Assembly (NCBI GenBank): GCA_022836615.1
Contig: MU405461.1
Span: forward strand, 1-24,993
Source: Annulohypoxylon bovei var. microspora
Taxonomy: Eukaryota; Ascomycota; Sordariomycetes; Xylariales; Hypoxylaceae
Direction: 5' to 3'
Length of the DNA stretch: 24,993 nucleotides
How positions within the stretch are numbered: position 1 is the first letter of the stretch; every line of letters starts with the position of its first letter. The notes under the pieces were generated by a model, which saw only the letters and a list, made by a program, of their open reading frames with translations, made no database searches and had not been told where the DNA came from. Below, in pieces: positions 10,340 to 19,412 of the stretch. The position numbers and the translations under genes were made by a program.

Positions 10340-11626
10340 TCAAAGCTCATCTCGCCGAGGCGTCGAGTTCTCCGCCCGTCTCCGCTTCAACAGATCGAGC
10401 AATGGCTGACTCCACTCCGCCTCGTTAGGGTCCTGGCTAATGACTTCTAAATGGTACTCCCAGCACCCGTCCTCCCGGGATTCCGGCCCGCCTTCTGCGC
10501 ATACGCTAGCGTCCGTCGCCTTCGCGGCCGTGGGCCATATACCCAGGGCCGCGCCGAACTCCTCGTCGAGGAAGGTATCGGAAACGATGCGGGCGGCCTT
10601 GGGTCTCTGGTCCAACCAAACCGCTTCTTTGCGGAGCAATATCTCAAGCAAGTTCTTCATGCCGTCGGCCTTCATGAACTGCGCCTTGATCTTCGGGCTC
10701 TTGAGCAGGCCCCCCAGCACGGTGAGGGTCATGCGCGTGCGGTACACTTCATCGGGTTCTTCGGCGCTGCCTGGCTTGGTGGTGGGTTCCAGGTTGGCGT
10801 AAAACTCGGTTACCAGCGGGGACGTTGCTTTACTCGAATCGAGTACACATTGCCTGTTCATGACGGCATCCCACGATTTTTCTAGGGCCTGGAGGGCGGG
10901 CTTGTTGTTCCGGATCGAGGATGAGAGAATCAACGCGGCGAGAAACTCCGGGGGCTGCCACACGGAATTATTTGGCCACGTGGGTTCTCGCTTGGTGAGG
11001 AGGCAGAATAGGGCGTGTAAAGCCTCCGGATCCTCGGCGATCTGAAGCCCGTAGTACATATCGTAAGACAAGTCCCACAGGTTCTCGAGAGCTTCATCGA
11101 GCTCGTCAGATTGGCCGGCGTAGTCGCCGGCGTCGAAGTACTTCTTCGCGTACTTCTTAACGGTATCTAGGTCTTGGGCGAAACCCTCGTTTTTCTCTCT
11201 CGGCGCTTTGACTGCGCCCACGGGTTCGTAAGCCGGCGCGCCGGAAGGGATATGGGGCGTATCATCTTGGGAGCCCTCGGGGTCTACGATAAGCACGGAC
11301 CGGTCTACCGGCAAGCCCTCGAGAGCCGGGTTGTCCTCCTTGGGATTGTTGAGTTTAGCCTGCTTCTTCCCGGTCTGGACATCCAGCTGCACGTGCAAGC
11401 CCGGCGGAATATCCTGGTCATCGTGGATGACTTGGAATTCCTCGGTGGCGGAAAAGACCTTAGGATAGCAGTCGGCAGGGTTGTCTGTGTGGCATATGAG
11501 TTCGGTTTCCGCTGACGGAGACTCGGACGGGGGAGGAGATGAGGCAGACACGAAGGAGAGAGCAGATGAGATAATGAAAAATGAAACAGCAATCCTTTTT
11601 AGATTGCGCATATACGAGGACCCCAT
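10340..11626 (-). CDS. sil1: SIL1/SLS1: ER-lumenal nucleotide-exchange factor for the Hsp70 BiP/Kar2
   Basis: This is a single exon of 428 residues, close to the roughly 420 of budding yeast Sil1. Residues 1-28 form a signal peptide (basic start, then a FFIISSALSFVSA core), with a likely cut after VSA. The C-terminus is RDEL, a variant KDEL/HDEL retrieval signal, so the product should stay in the ER lumen. The Sil1-type opening is visible as ICHTDNPADCYPKVF at about 44-58, followed by FQVIHDDQDIPPGLHVQLD. The remainder is helical and fits the armadillo-like Fes1/Sil1 fold, with DSPE-like and LGGLLKSPKIKAQF stretches. Two sequons (NNS, NST) are present. The family releases ADP from BiP/Kar2, allowing cycles of protein import and folding. 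It shares a divergent promoter with the complex I gene and converges with the Clr5 gene. An ATG at codon 6 is a less likely start, because the first gives a fuller signal peptide. Confidence 0.93.
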   Translation of the reverse strand: MGSSYMRNLKRIAVSFFIISSALSFVSASSPPPSESPSAETELICHTDNPADCYPKVFSATEEFQVIHDDQDIPPGLHVQLDVQTGKKQAKLNNPKEDNPALEGLPVDRSVLIVDPEGSQDDTPHIPSGAPAYEPVGAVKAPREKNEGFAQDLDTVKKYAKKYFDAGDYAGQSDELDEALENLWDLSYDMYYGLQIAEDPEALHALFCLLTKREPTWPNNSVWQPPEFLAALILSSSIRNNKPALQALEKSWDAVMNRQCVLDSSKATSPLVTEFYANLEPTTKPGSAEEPDEVYRTRMTLTVLGGLLKSPKIKAQFMKADGMKNLLEILLRKEAVWLDQRPKAARIVSDTFLDEEFGAALGIWPTAAKATDASVCAEGGPESREDGCWEYHLEVISQDPNEAEWSQPLLDLLKRRRAENSTPRRDEL

Positions 11627-12237
11627 TCTGTTAGGTAGTTGTATGAAAGTGTATGAGTCTATGGACGACTAGGTGAAATCACTTATAACCAAAGCTGATA
11701 TAAGTCTTTTTAAGTCCTTTTTTTGTAAGTGAGTGATGTGGCAATGTCTTTTTAGGACAGTTTGCAAATAGCTAAACTGGACACAAGACACAAAATGGAT
11801 ACTTAACAACTAGTAATTGTGACAAAACTAGAAATGAGAAGAAACAGATAGAAAATCATTTGATTCTTGTATCATTCATTTCCTCACAATTCGAATATTG
11901 ACTCGCAAGTTGTGAAGGTTGATAATAAAATAAAAACTACATCGCAGTTACACATGGACAACTTGGAAAATATTAAGTTCAACTCAATGGCTAAATTCGT
12001 CAGATAAGATGCGACAGTACGAAGTACTATGTACATAATACGCTGATACAGTGTTAAAATACAGTAGAAGTAACATATTAGCACATTGAAGCTTACCCAT
12101 TAGACGCATGTGATTGGCCAGGTGGATCCCCACCATATGCCTCAACTCCGACATCTTCAAGCTTCATTAAGCTTTCAATAGCTGGACTATATCAATCCCG
12201 AAGCCAATTGGCATCTCGCAACAACACATAACCAAAC
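11627..12237. promoter_or_regulatory. Shared divergent promoter, SIL1 / complex I subunit
   Basis: This 611-bp AT-rich stretch lies between two start codons that point away from each other. It has CCAAT-type boxes on the complex I side: ATTGG at 12113-12117 and a palindromic CCAATTGG at 12204-12211. Known: the fungal CCAAT-binding complex regulates many respiratory genes. On the SIL1 side, TGATGTGG at about 11734 resembles, with one mismatch, the UPR-type TGACGTGG element; this is weak. No tRNA or open reading frame is supported. Confidence 0.45.
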
Positions 12238-13098
12238 ATGCATGCCCTCCGGACGAGAGTGGCTTGCGTAGCTAGGCGATCACGGCCGACGTCCCTACGA
12301 ATATCGCGCTCCTACGCCTCCCACGACCACGAAGAAGGTGTACAGAAAGATCATCTCGGCCCCGATAGCCACCACGACGACCATCACCACGATGACCATC
12401 ACCACCACGCCCCCGAAGTACCCGAAGGACTAGGCGTACGTATCCTCCCTCGACGGAACCACTAGATTCGAGGACAGGGAGACGAAACTAACCAGACCTG
12501 AGAGAACAGTCCGCCTTCTACGTCTTCGCTGCCGCCGTTCCCTTGGGCTTTCTCGGGTACCAGCTCACGCGGCCGGGCGCCAATGGCGAGCCCTCCAGCG
12601 TCACCACCTGGCTGCGGAGCTTCGACTACTTCAACGACTGGGAGGAGCGCAACGCCCTGCGCTCCAACATGCTCGACCAGGCCTCCCACGACAAGCACCT
12701 GTTCCTGTACGCCGGCAAGAACCCGCACGTCGAGCTGAAGATGCCCGAGTATGTGTATCTCTTTCACCCCTTTCCCAGTTTTGCGGTCCTTTCGCGAATT
12801 CTATGCTCCCAAATCTCGGGGACGGCAGCTGTCCTCACATAATCATAATTCCGAATCATCCCTACTCTAGCGCAAGGCGCAAGCAATATATACAGATACA
12901 GACATCGCTAACAATTCCCTCCTCGCCAACAGGTTGATCGACTCGGGCTCGCCGTGGAACGTGCCGGCCGGGTTCTACCCCAACCTCAGCCACGTAACGG
13001 AGCACTACCGGAAGCAGGCGGCCGACGAGGAGGAGAGGAAATTCCAGAAGCTCCAGCTACTAGCGAAGAAGGAGGCGCAGAAGGAAGCAGAGCCGTGA
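12238..13098 (+). CDS. nuo-17.8: Mitochondrial complex I (NADH:ubiquinone oxidoreductase) accessory subunit, 17.8 kDa type
   Basis: There are three exons: 12238-12435, 12510-12748 and 12933-13098 (603 nt, 200 residues). The introns are 74 and 184 nt; both have GTACGT/GTATGT donors and CTAAC branch points, and the frame is kept. The N-terminus is a mitochondrial presequence rich in Arg with no acid, ending in RSYAS, a good R-3 cleavage site. A His/Asp-rich run follows at about 45-58. Next come one hydrophobic helix (FYVFAAAVPLGFLGYQ), then W-x-ERNALRSNML-x-HDKHLF, and a C-terminal SGSPWNVPAGFYPNL-HVTEHYRK block that I associate with the fungal 17.8 kDa subunit. Known: this is a non-catalytic membrane-arm subunit of the respiratory chain. 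The family name and symbol come from memory of the C-terminal block, so an equivalent supernumerary subunit name is possible. The exon structure is well supported. It converges with RPS15. Confidence 0.83.
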
Positions 13099-13966
13099 GA
13101 GATCGAGATGTACACCAAATATACCATCCTCATGCGACGGACGTACATATCATAGACCAAGAATCCAACACGCAGATGGCTACGTAAGGAATAGTCACTT
13201 CCCTTTTTTTTGTTGTACGTTGAGGGCTTCCACCTCCCATATTTTTACAGGCTCAAAAGTGAGAGTAGTGTCTTGCCTTGTGAACCCGTCTTGTAGGATA
13301 TAACCTCTATCAAACCAGGACTACCTAGTAACGATTGAAGTATGTCCAGTGACCTATCACACATTTCTTTTTCAGAATGGGTTTCCCTCTATTATCACCT
13401 TGAGGCTACTCACTATCTAATTAAGATCGTAGGTAGGTTTAACTAGTATATAATACTAGTAGTGAAAATGTGAATTAGACGACTAAATACCTAGAAATCA
13501 GGAGATAGAGAATCTAAGTGAAGGCCTATCTGATAATGATGTGTGTATTTCAAGATGTCGATAGAGTAGAGCTCAAGTTGATGTCAGATTCTATAGAAAG
13601 GATAATGGTTTATATCAATAAGCATGTAAATCGTAAAGTAGGTCTAGATTTCACAGTTAGATGGTCGAGGTAGATATAGACCTGACGAGCAAGGACATTA
13701 GGTACCGATACGCTGAGCATTAGAACCATTATGGCGAGGTCCAATACCAGCATCATAGAATTAAGTGCAATCTATTAAAAAAATGACAAGCAATTCAAGT
13801 CACAGTTGGATTCCATGCAGGGTTTGCTGTGCGCAAAATGATTTGATTTCATTATCATGCAGCGCATCCATATCGGTTGATGGTCATTGCCTATCTACCG
13901 AGAAAGAACCATTCCGTTCGCCCAATCCGTGAATGCAAGTGCAAATACCCTCCATTTTCCACAGGT
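13099..13966. other. Convergent intergenic region, complex I gene / RPS15
   Basis: 868 bp between two converging genes. It is AT-rich and TpA-rich (for example around 13440-13500) and contains a near-perfect palindrome, ACTAGTAT-ATA-ATACTAGT, at about 13442-13460. I see no coding region, TIR pair or RNA gene. Confidence 0.5.
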
Positions 13967-14716
13967 CTACTTGAGAGGGATGAAACGAGAAGAGTGCGTA
14001 GCACCGATACCGGGTCTACCGTGCTTGACAGGCTTGCTATAGAACTTGTTAGTCACCTATTCAATCATTTCTAGAATTGCGCCAGTATGAGGACGTACTA
14101 TGAGATGGAAAATTCGGCCAGGTAGTGGCCAACCATCTCAGGTCGGATCTCGACCTGGTTGAACTCCTTGCCGGAGTAGATACCGATAACACTGCCAATC
14201 ATCTCGGGGACAACGATCATGTCTCGCAGGTGTGTCTTGACAAGGTCCGGCTTCTCGTTGGGCTTGGCCTCCTGCTTGGCCTTACGGAGCTTCTTGATCA
14301 AGCCCATGGGCTTGCGCTTGAGACCTCGGTTGATCCGGCGGCGGGCGCGGGAGTGGACGACATCACGGAGTTGGTCGGAAGAGAGGTCGAGAAGGCTGTA
14401 AATATGATATCATGTTAGTCTCGTATTTTTGGGGGGTCTTGCAATATTCCGACGTAAAGATTCATTTGTATGTAATTCAAAGGACTACGCGATCGCGCCG
14501 TGGAACAGAGAAATATTTCGGGGGGAAACGTACGCGTCAAGGTCGATTCCTCGGTAGGAAAACTTGCGGAACTGACGGCGCTTCTTGAGCTCAGCGGCCT
14601 CCTCAGCGTTCTGCATCTCAAGTTAGTCGTCGCATTCCCATCAATTCATCCTTATTCTGCAGCGCAGCCAATCTGCAACGGGTATTGTCACATACGTAAT
14701 CGGGATCGTCAGCCAT
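13967..14716 (-). CDS. rps15: 40S ribosomal protein S15 (uS19)
   Basis: There are four exons on the minus strand: 14696-14716, 14534-14610, 14099-14395 and 13967-14036. They total 465 nt and 154 residues, the usual eukaryotic S15 length. Introns are 85, 138 and 62 nt, each with a GTANGT-type donor and a CTAAC branch point. The first exon codes for only seven residues (MADDPDY), and the second opens NAEEAAELKKRRQFRKFSYRG. The uS19 core is unmistakable: RGLKRKPMGLIKKLRKAK, HLRDMIVVPEMIGS, GKEFNQVEI, and the ending YKPVKHGRPGIGATHSSRF. The last tyrosine codon is split by intron 3 (TA|C). The protein sits in the head of the 40S subunit near the decoding site. A CCAAT at 14926-14930 and a hAT-type MITE starting 263 bp upstream of the ATG flank the promoter. 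Confidence 0.97.
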
Positions 14717-14978
14717 AATTGCGGTTTGGTGATGCTCAAGAAGTTTCGCTAATCGGTGCGGGTTGTCGTTGTCGAAGAGCGAATGTTCAAGATTGAGATG
14801 GGGGGTTGATGGATTTCTTGAGTTGGTTAATTTGGTAAAGGGCTTCGCTTAGTTTACCTGCACTGGTTGGAAAGGAATCTAGTAAATTTTTTGTGTGAGG
14901 GTTGTGGCCCCAAATAATGCACGGGCCAATTTGGCGGTGGGGGGACCGGCTAGTGGCAGGTGGCTAGGCAGTATGTAG
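14717..14978. promoter_or_regulatory. RPS15 upstream region, bounded by a MITE
   Basis: 262 bp lie between the RPS15 start codon and the hAT-type MITE. It carries a CCAAT at 14926-14930 and, on the gene strand, C-rich tracts typical of ribosomal-protein leaders. The transcription start is not visible from sequence alone. Confidence 0.4.
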
Positions 14979-15467
14979 TAGTGAACGAATACTTATTACA
15001 CGTATTATTCATTATACGCATGATTCATGTATTAATACGGTATAATGATCCCTTATACGTGTTACGGAACGGATAAACCAATACGGCCCCATATTTATCG
15101 AGATTATTCATATATTACGTACACATTTCGACCCACCAGACCCTCGATCCCCAAGGCTCAACATTACGAAAAATAGAAAAAAGACCTTATAGAAGATCAG
15201 CGTAGTTTTGCATTTAAATATAGAGCCGTTTTTCTATCTTTGCGATTCGAACTTGGGTAATAGATTCTTAAATATTAAAACTTTAAAAGCAAATGAAGCA
15301 ATAAAACACGATGTTTCGTTGATCACAATGGAAAATCTAGAGTTTGTTATGTATGATAAATGCTTATACCTGTATAAGTGTATTTTACAGTGGGTATAAT
15401 AGCATAATAAGGTATGTATGTATAAATGCGGTATAACGATCCAAAATACGTGTTATTTCGTCCACTA
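14979..15467. mobile_element. hAT-type MITE, 489 bp, with 8-bp target-site duplication
   Basis: The element is bounded on both sides by the same 8 bases, GTATGTAG (14971-14978 and 15468-15475), the duplication length typical of hAT transposons. Its ends are TAGTGAACGAA on the left and, reverse-complemented on the right, TAGTGGACGAA; both fit the YARNG start of hAT termini. Imperfect terminal homology continues inward (ACACGTATT, TTATAC-CGCAT). A direct repeat of GGTATAANGATCC-NNN-ATACGTGTTA occurs at about 15040-15065 and 15430-15454. No transposase frame is present; the only open frame (15208-15399) has no recognisable motif. It is therefore non-autonomous and needs a transposase from elsewhere. 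The intact duplication suggests a fairly recent insertion, while the diverged TIRs argue for an older family. Confidence 0.8.
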
Positions 15468-15475
15468 GTATGTAG

Positions 15476-16175
15476 CAAAAGTGGCTAATGAACTTGTGTG
15501 GCTTGTCCGACTCCGAGGTGAGGTCATTCAAGGTTCTTCAATGATTAGGTAATCGATAGGCTTCAAGGTTCCATTAATAGGGATAGCCTTCAACTTGCTA
15601 GGACCACGATCAATACCGCAGACAATACAGCTTACATTGATATGTCGTGTCAAGCTATTTATATTATCACCAATTCAAGTCATGCAAATTCGTGAGACAA
15701 AAGTTCGGAGTAAGAGCACTCAAGAATTAATTCGATCAGCTTAATTCATTAGTTTAGCGACGGCTTTGCCTTTTGTGCCCATGCCTCGAGGCATCTATCT
15801 GCATTTGTATATAATACACGGACTTGCGAGTGAATGGTATGGAAGTCAAGTACTAGGTTCCACCCGGCTCCAAGTCCGAAAACCCGTAGGGATATCACTG
15901 GAATCAAAACGAAAGACCTCAAAGGAACTCGTCAATCGACGCAAAACAATACCCCAGCTTTTGTAGGCAACTTAAAAACTCCCCGAACGCCACCCCTATC
16001 AGGATGTGCCTTCATCCACCATAGTGGATCATGCCAACAGCCGATAAGAATCGGTTCGTCAACATCAGGTTCCTCATATGCGCCATGCATACCTACATAA
16101 CAGGTCCTTCGAAAATTCATGCCTCCCAAATCGTAATGCCATGATTTTTTTTCGTGTAAAATTAAGAGCACCATC
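15476..16175. other. Intergenic, 3' side of the zinc-finger gene
   Basis: 700 bp between the MITE and the stop codon of the zinc-finger gene, so it includes that gene's 3' UTR. Overlapping short frames on both strands at 15766-16183 show no family motif, and the minus-strand one starts with TTG. I see no repeat or RNA gene. Confidence 0.5.
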
Positions 16176-18248
16176 TCAACCAAGCTTATCAGCTACGTCC
16201 GTCTTCACGTCGACTTGACTTTGAAGAGACGCCACCTCGTTGGTGAGGTACGTAATCTTTTCCTCTTGAGACCTCCCCGTTGCTTCCATAGCATGGACTC
16301 GTTCGTTCAGCTGCCTGACTTGCTCCTCGAGGCCGTGAATGTAGGCCCAGATGCCTTGGTCGGTTGCAAAGATGTTGTTGCTTGAGCTATCGCCACTGCC
16401 GCCGTTTTGATCACCAGATGCAGGAGGCTGATCAACCCCAGGAGCCGTGGTTACCGGCTGACCCGAGCTTCCAGGTACAGATTGCGATGCGGGAGCAGTG
16501 CCTTGTAACCCGCCGGCAGAGGCCGCGTATCTAGCTGCGTCGGTTGCGGCAAATCCGGGTACTTCGAGTATCTCAGTATGAATGTATGGGATAGGAGACT
16601 GTGGACTGTACGAACCTGGGGGTGTGTGTCGATCTGATTGGTGACGGCCAAAATGTTGCTGTTGGAACTGTGCTGTTAGGCTCGGCGAGCGTTGTCTGTT
16701 AATGTTTACAGAGTCGTGGCTCTGAATGCCAGAGGGACTGAGCGGTTTGGGACTCTCAGTCATGGCGTTTTGGGCGTACATGGCTGGGTTGCCAGTCCCC
16801 AAAGGAAGGGATGAAATGCTCGTACCAGGGGTCTGGGAAGCATTTGAGCTTCCAGAGCCACGATCCATGTTAGGTGGATACAGTCGACCTGCAGCGGATC
16901 CTGAGGGTTCACGCGTTAAAAATGCGGAGAGATGAAACTTGAGTAGTGCTTCGTTACCTTGGACATGCTGGGCCTTTATGCTGGGTAAACTTAGACGTCG
17001 CCTCTCCTCTTCCGTCAATTCAGCTTCGTTGCCGCCTTCATAAATGACACCAGTCATTGCGGAATCATCGCCCTCAAGATGACTTGATCCTTCGATCTCT
17101 TCCTCGCCAAGAAAACTTCCTAAGCTACTTCGTCGACCCACACAACCGCCAGGACCCTTGCTGTGTCGTGCCAGAGCATCACCACGTGCAAACTTCCGAT
17201 CGCACTTCGGGCATACATGGGGTTTCTCTCCAGTATGAAGCTTGGTGTGGCGTTTGAGGTCATGCAGGCGACGGAAACGCATCGAGCACGTCTGGCAGAC
17301 GTATGGTTTCTCTTGACTATGAGTCAGAAGATGGCTCTTCAGATTATGGTGACGTGTAAATTCCGTTTCACAATACGGACACTTGTGCTTCTTTGAGTTC
17401 GGTGATCGTGGTGTTTGTTGACTGGCACTCATCGGCATGCTCATACCCCGAACTGGGGGGGCGGGCATATTGGCATTCGGGGGTAGTATGCCAGGGTACG
17501 ACAACGAAGCGACTCCCTTTTCCTCCATTTGAGCCGGCGGCTGCGCTCCAAAGCCAGACCGGTCACTATGACCATCAAGCTCCATAGGTCCTGGGCTCGT
17601 CGTCACTTGAGCACCAGGTCCACCACCTAAGCTGCCTAAGCTAGTCGCGCTCTGGGGACTTGTGTTCTCGGGTTTGTGTTCTAGATCTTGGCCGTCGGGG
17701 AGCGCAATGGAGACGGGATGGGGAGCAGGCTGCACACTATCTTCCTGGTGAACATCTTGAGAAAGACCATGGGGAATTTCCTGAGCAACTTCTTGAGGAA
17801 TATCCTGTGGCGCATCCTCAGGCGCGTTCTGGGGGGGTTCCTGGGGCCTACTCATGGCGAGAGCGCTCGCGGATAATAGCGCAGAATGGGCCTTAAAGGC
17901 AGGGTTTTCACTGGCACCAGAAACTTCAAGCCTGTACTGCTCTTCTTCTCTATGCCGTTCATCTTCAATAGCCGCAGCGCCTGTCATGGGTATAGGAGAG
18001 AATCTCGATGTCGCGCCGAGCAACCTAGCCGATTTTGATGGTGACAGTTCTCGATGAAGTGCAGCTGTAAGGGCTGAGGTTGGCGAGAGTGGCGATGATT
18101 CCCGCTGCCTCTTCAGCGACTGTGTCGCGCGGGCAGCCTCAGCTGTTAAGGTCTCGACGGAGACAGGGTCGGATGGAATAGATGGTTGTGATGTAGAAGA
18201 GGAGAAGGGCGGGGCTTCCGTCGCGACGGGACCTTTCTCGGACGCCAT
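16176..18248 (-). CDS. C2H2 zinc-finger transcription factor, Azf1-like, with C-terminal coiled coil
   Basis: This is a single exon of 690 residues. Residues 1-280 are disordered, rich in Pro/Ser/Gln, and include degenerate PQ-D/E-I/V repeats at about 137-167. Three zinc fingers follow: C290-C293-H306-H310, C318-C321-H334-H338, and C346-C349-H362 with C369 as the last ligand (a C2HC variant). They are joined by SQEKPY and TGEKPH linkers, which marks sequence-specific DNA binding. A Ser/Pro-rich stretch leads to a C-terminal coiled coil at about 633-690 (LEEQVRQLNERVHAME ... LTNEVASLQSQ), probably for dimerisation. Three-finger proteins with this arrangement in filamentous ascomycetes are commonly named after yeast Azf1; that link is from memory and limited to the fingers. 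The product is nuclear by inference. Targets cannot be read from the sequence. The gene is isolated, with about 0.7 kb downstream and over 1 kb upstream free of other genes. Confidence 0.9.
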   Translation of the reverse strand: MASEKGPVATEAPPFSSSTSQPSIPSDPVSVETLTAEAARATQSLKRQRESSPLSPTSALTAALHRELSPSKSARLLGATSRFSPIPMTGAAAIEDERHREEEQYRLEVSGASENPAFKAHSALLSASALAMSRPQEPPQNAPEDAPQDIPQEVAQEIPHGLSQDVHQEDSVQPAPHPVSIALPDGQDLEHKPENTSPQSATSLGSLGGGPGAQVTTSPGPMELDGHSDRSGFGAQPPAQMEEKGVASLSYPGILPPNANMPAPPVRGMSMPMSASQQTPRSPNSKKHKCPYCETEFTRHHNLKSHLLTHSQEKPYVCQTCSMRFRRLHDLKRHTKLHTGEKPHVCPKCDRKFARGDALARHSKGPGGCVGRRSSLGSFLGEEEIEGSSHLEGDDSAMTGVIYEGGNEAELTEEERRRLSLPSIKAQHVQGNEALLKFHLSAFLTREPSGSAAGRLYPPNMDRGSGSSNASQTPGTSISSLPLGTGNPAMYAQNAMTESPKPLSPSGIQSHDSVNINRQRSPSLTAQFQQQHFGRHQSDRHTPPGSYSPQSPIPYIHTEILEVPGFAATDAARYAASAGGLQGTAPASQSVPGSSGQPVTTAPGVDQPPASGDQNGGSGDSSSNNIFATDQGIWAYIHGLEEQVRQLNERVHAMEATGRSQEEKITYLTNEVASLQSQVDVKTDVADKLG

Positions 18249-19412
18249 GAGGTTGAATAATGACGATCAAGGACGCGATTGAAGTCCCTACGGGAAATTA
18301 ATCGAAATGGACCTGAAAGAGACGCGAATGAGGCCTAGGCGCATTAACGACGCATTGTTGAGCTTGATGATGATAAGGCTAGATGGTGTGGCTGGAGTAC
18401 GTGGCTGCTGCAATGAAATTGATGGTGTTGTTGATGATCGCGCCTTGCCGCGTCCAGGTGCTGATCTTTAGGGGATTCTGTTTTTTTCTTCGATTGCAAA
18501 TATGAAAATTGGGCCGATAGATTGATTAGATTATCTTACACGTCTTCGTAGCAAATAAGACGATCGCTCAAAACACAATTGCCTTGGTTGCGCTGGTAAG
18601 AAAGCCGACAAGGTCAACAGTGTAAGTGCACGACTGAGCCGCAAAGGCGAGATATGGTAGGTTGTGGATGAGCAAGAAAAAAAGGTGCTTGGGGGACGTC
18701 AAGTGTGGTGGTGCAGCCCAGGTGGCAGTGGGAAGGGGAAGGAAAAAGAGGCGGAGGCGGCGGCAAGTTCCAGTTTATTGGGCTGGTGCGTGTCTGAATT
18801 ATTTTGGTTCGGCTCTAAAGCCCCACATGCACCTGCCACACTCTAGGTACTTTTCAGGTAAGTACCTCTCTACAATGACGCATCAGGTTAAGTGTACATC
18901 AAGTACACATTACAGTACATTTAGGTACACCATCGGTGAAGAGAAATAGAATGCATACATTTATCAAATGTACCTAGGTAAGTTTTCTCAACATTCATCT
19001 CATACATGGATATATATGTACGTAAGCAAGTACGATTGGTAAGCTTCAGACCTAAGGTGCACAAGTGAGGTTAAGCTTGAGTTGAAAGTTTAGAATAGAT
19101 TCAATATTACTACCGATAACTATTGATGTATGCCTCTTTGAATAAGGACAAATATTCCACACATCAAGTGTATGTAAGTAGGTACCTATGTATGTAGAAG
19201 CTAATATTTACCATATGTAGGTTATGTGCATGGATAGTCAAAGTTGTAAATGTACATAGGTACCTAGTGTGGATGTGGCGGTACAATTTGGCCATCATCG
19301 AAAAGGCTCCGACTACCAAAAATGACCTAGGCGCGATTCAATGTCGTAGTCGTTCGCGGCAGGTTTATTGATAGGTATGTACATACCTACATAATACGCC
19401 CTGTACGCCTCG
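18249..19412. other. Upstream region of the zinc-finger gene with TACCTAGGTA palindromes
   Basis: This stretch holds the zinc-finger promoter and leader. From about 18840 on it is crowded with TACCTA, TAGGTA and GTAC words, including perfect 10-bp palindromes TACCTAGGTA at 18971-18980 and TAGGTACCTA at 19179-19188 and 19257-19266. A basic lysine/arginine-rich plus-strand frame near 18662-18949 is probably chance. No gene is supported. Confidence 0.5.

Noticed and set aside
10451..10885. Plus-strand 144-codon frame antisense to SIL1
   Set aside because: It is antisense to a confident coding region with no motif of its own.
15932..16183. Minus-strand open frame of about 83 codons after the zinc-finger stop
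   Set aside because: It begins with TTG, overlaps the stop of a well-supported gene and sits in its 3' UTR. I recognise no family, and an overlapping plus-strand frame is just as long.
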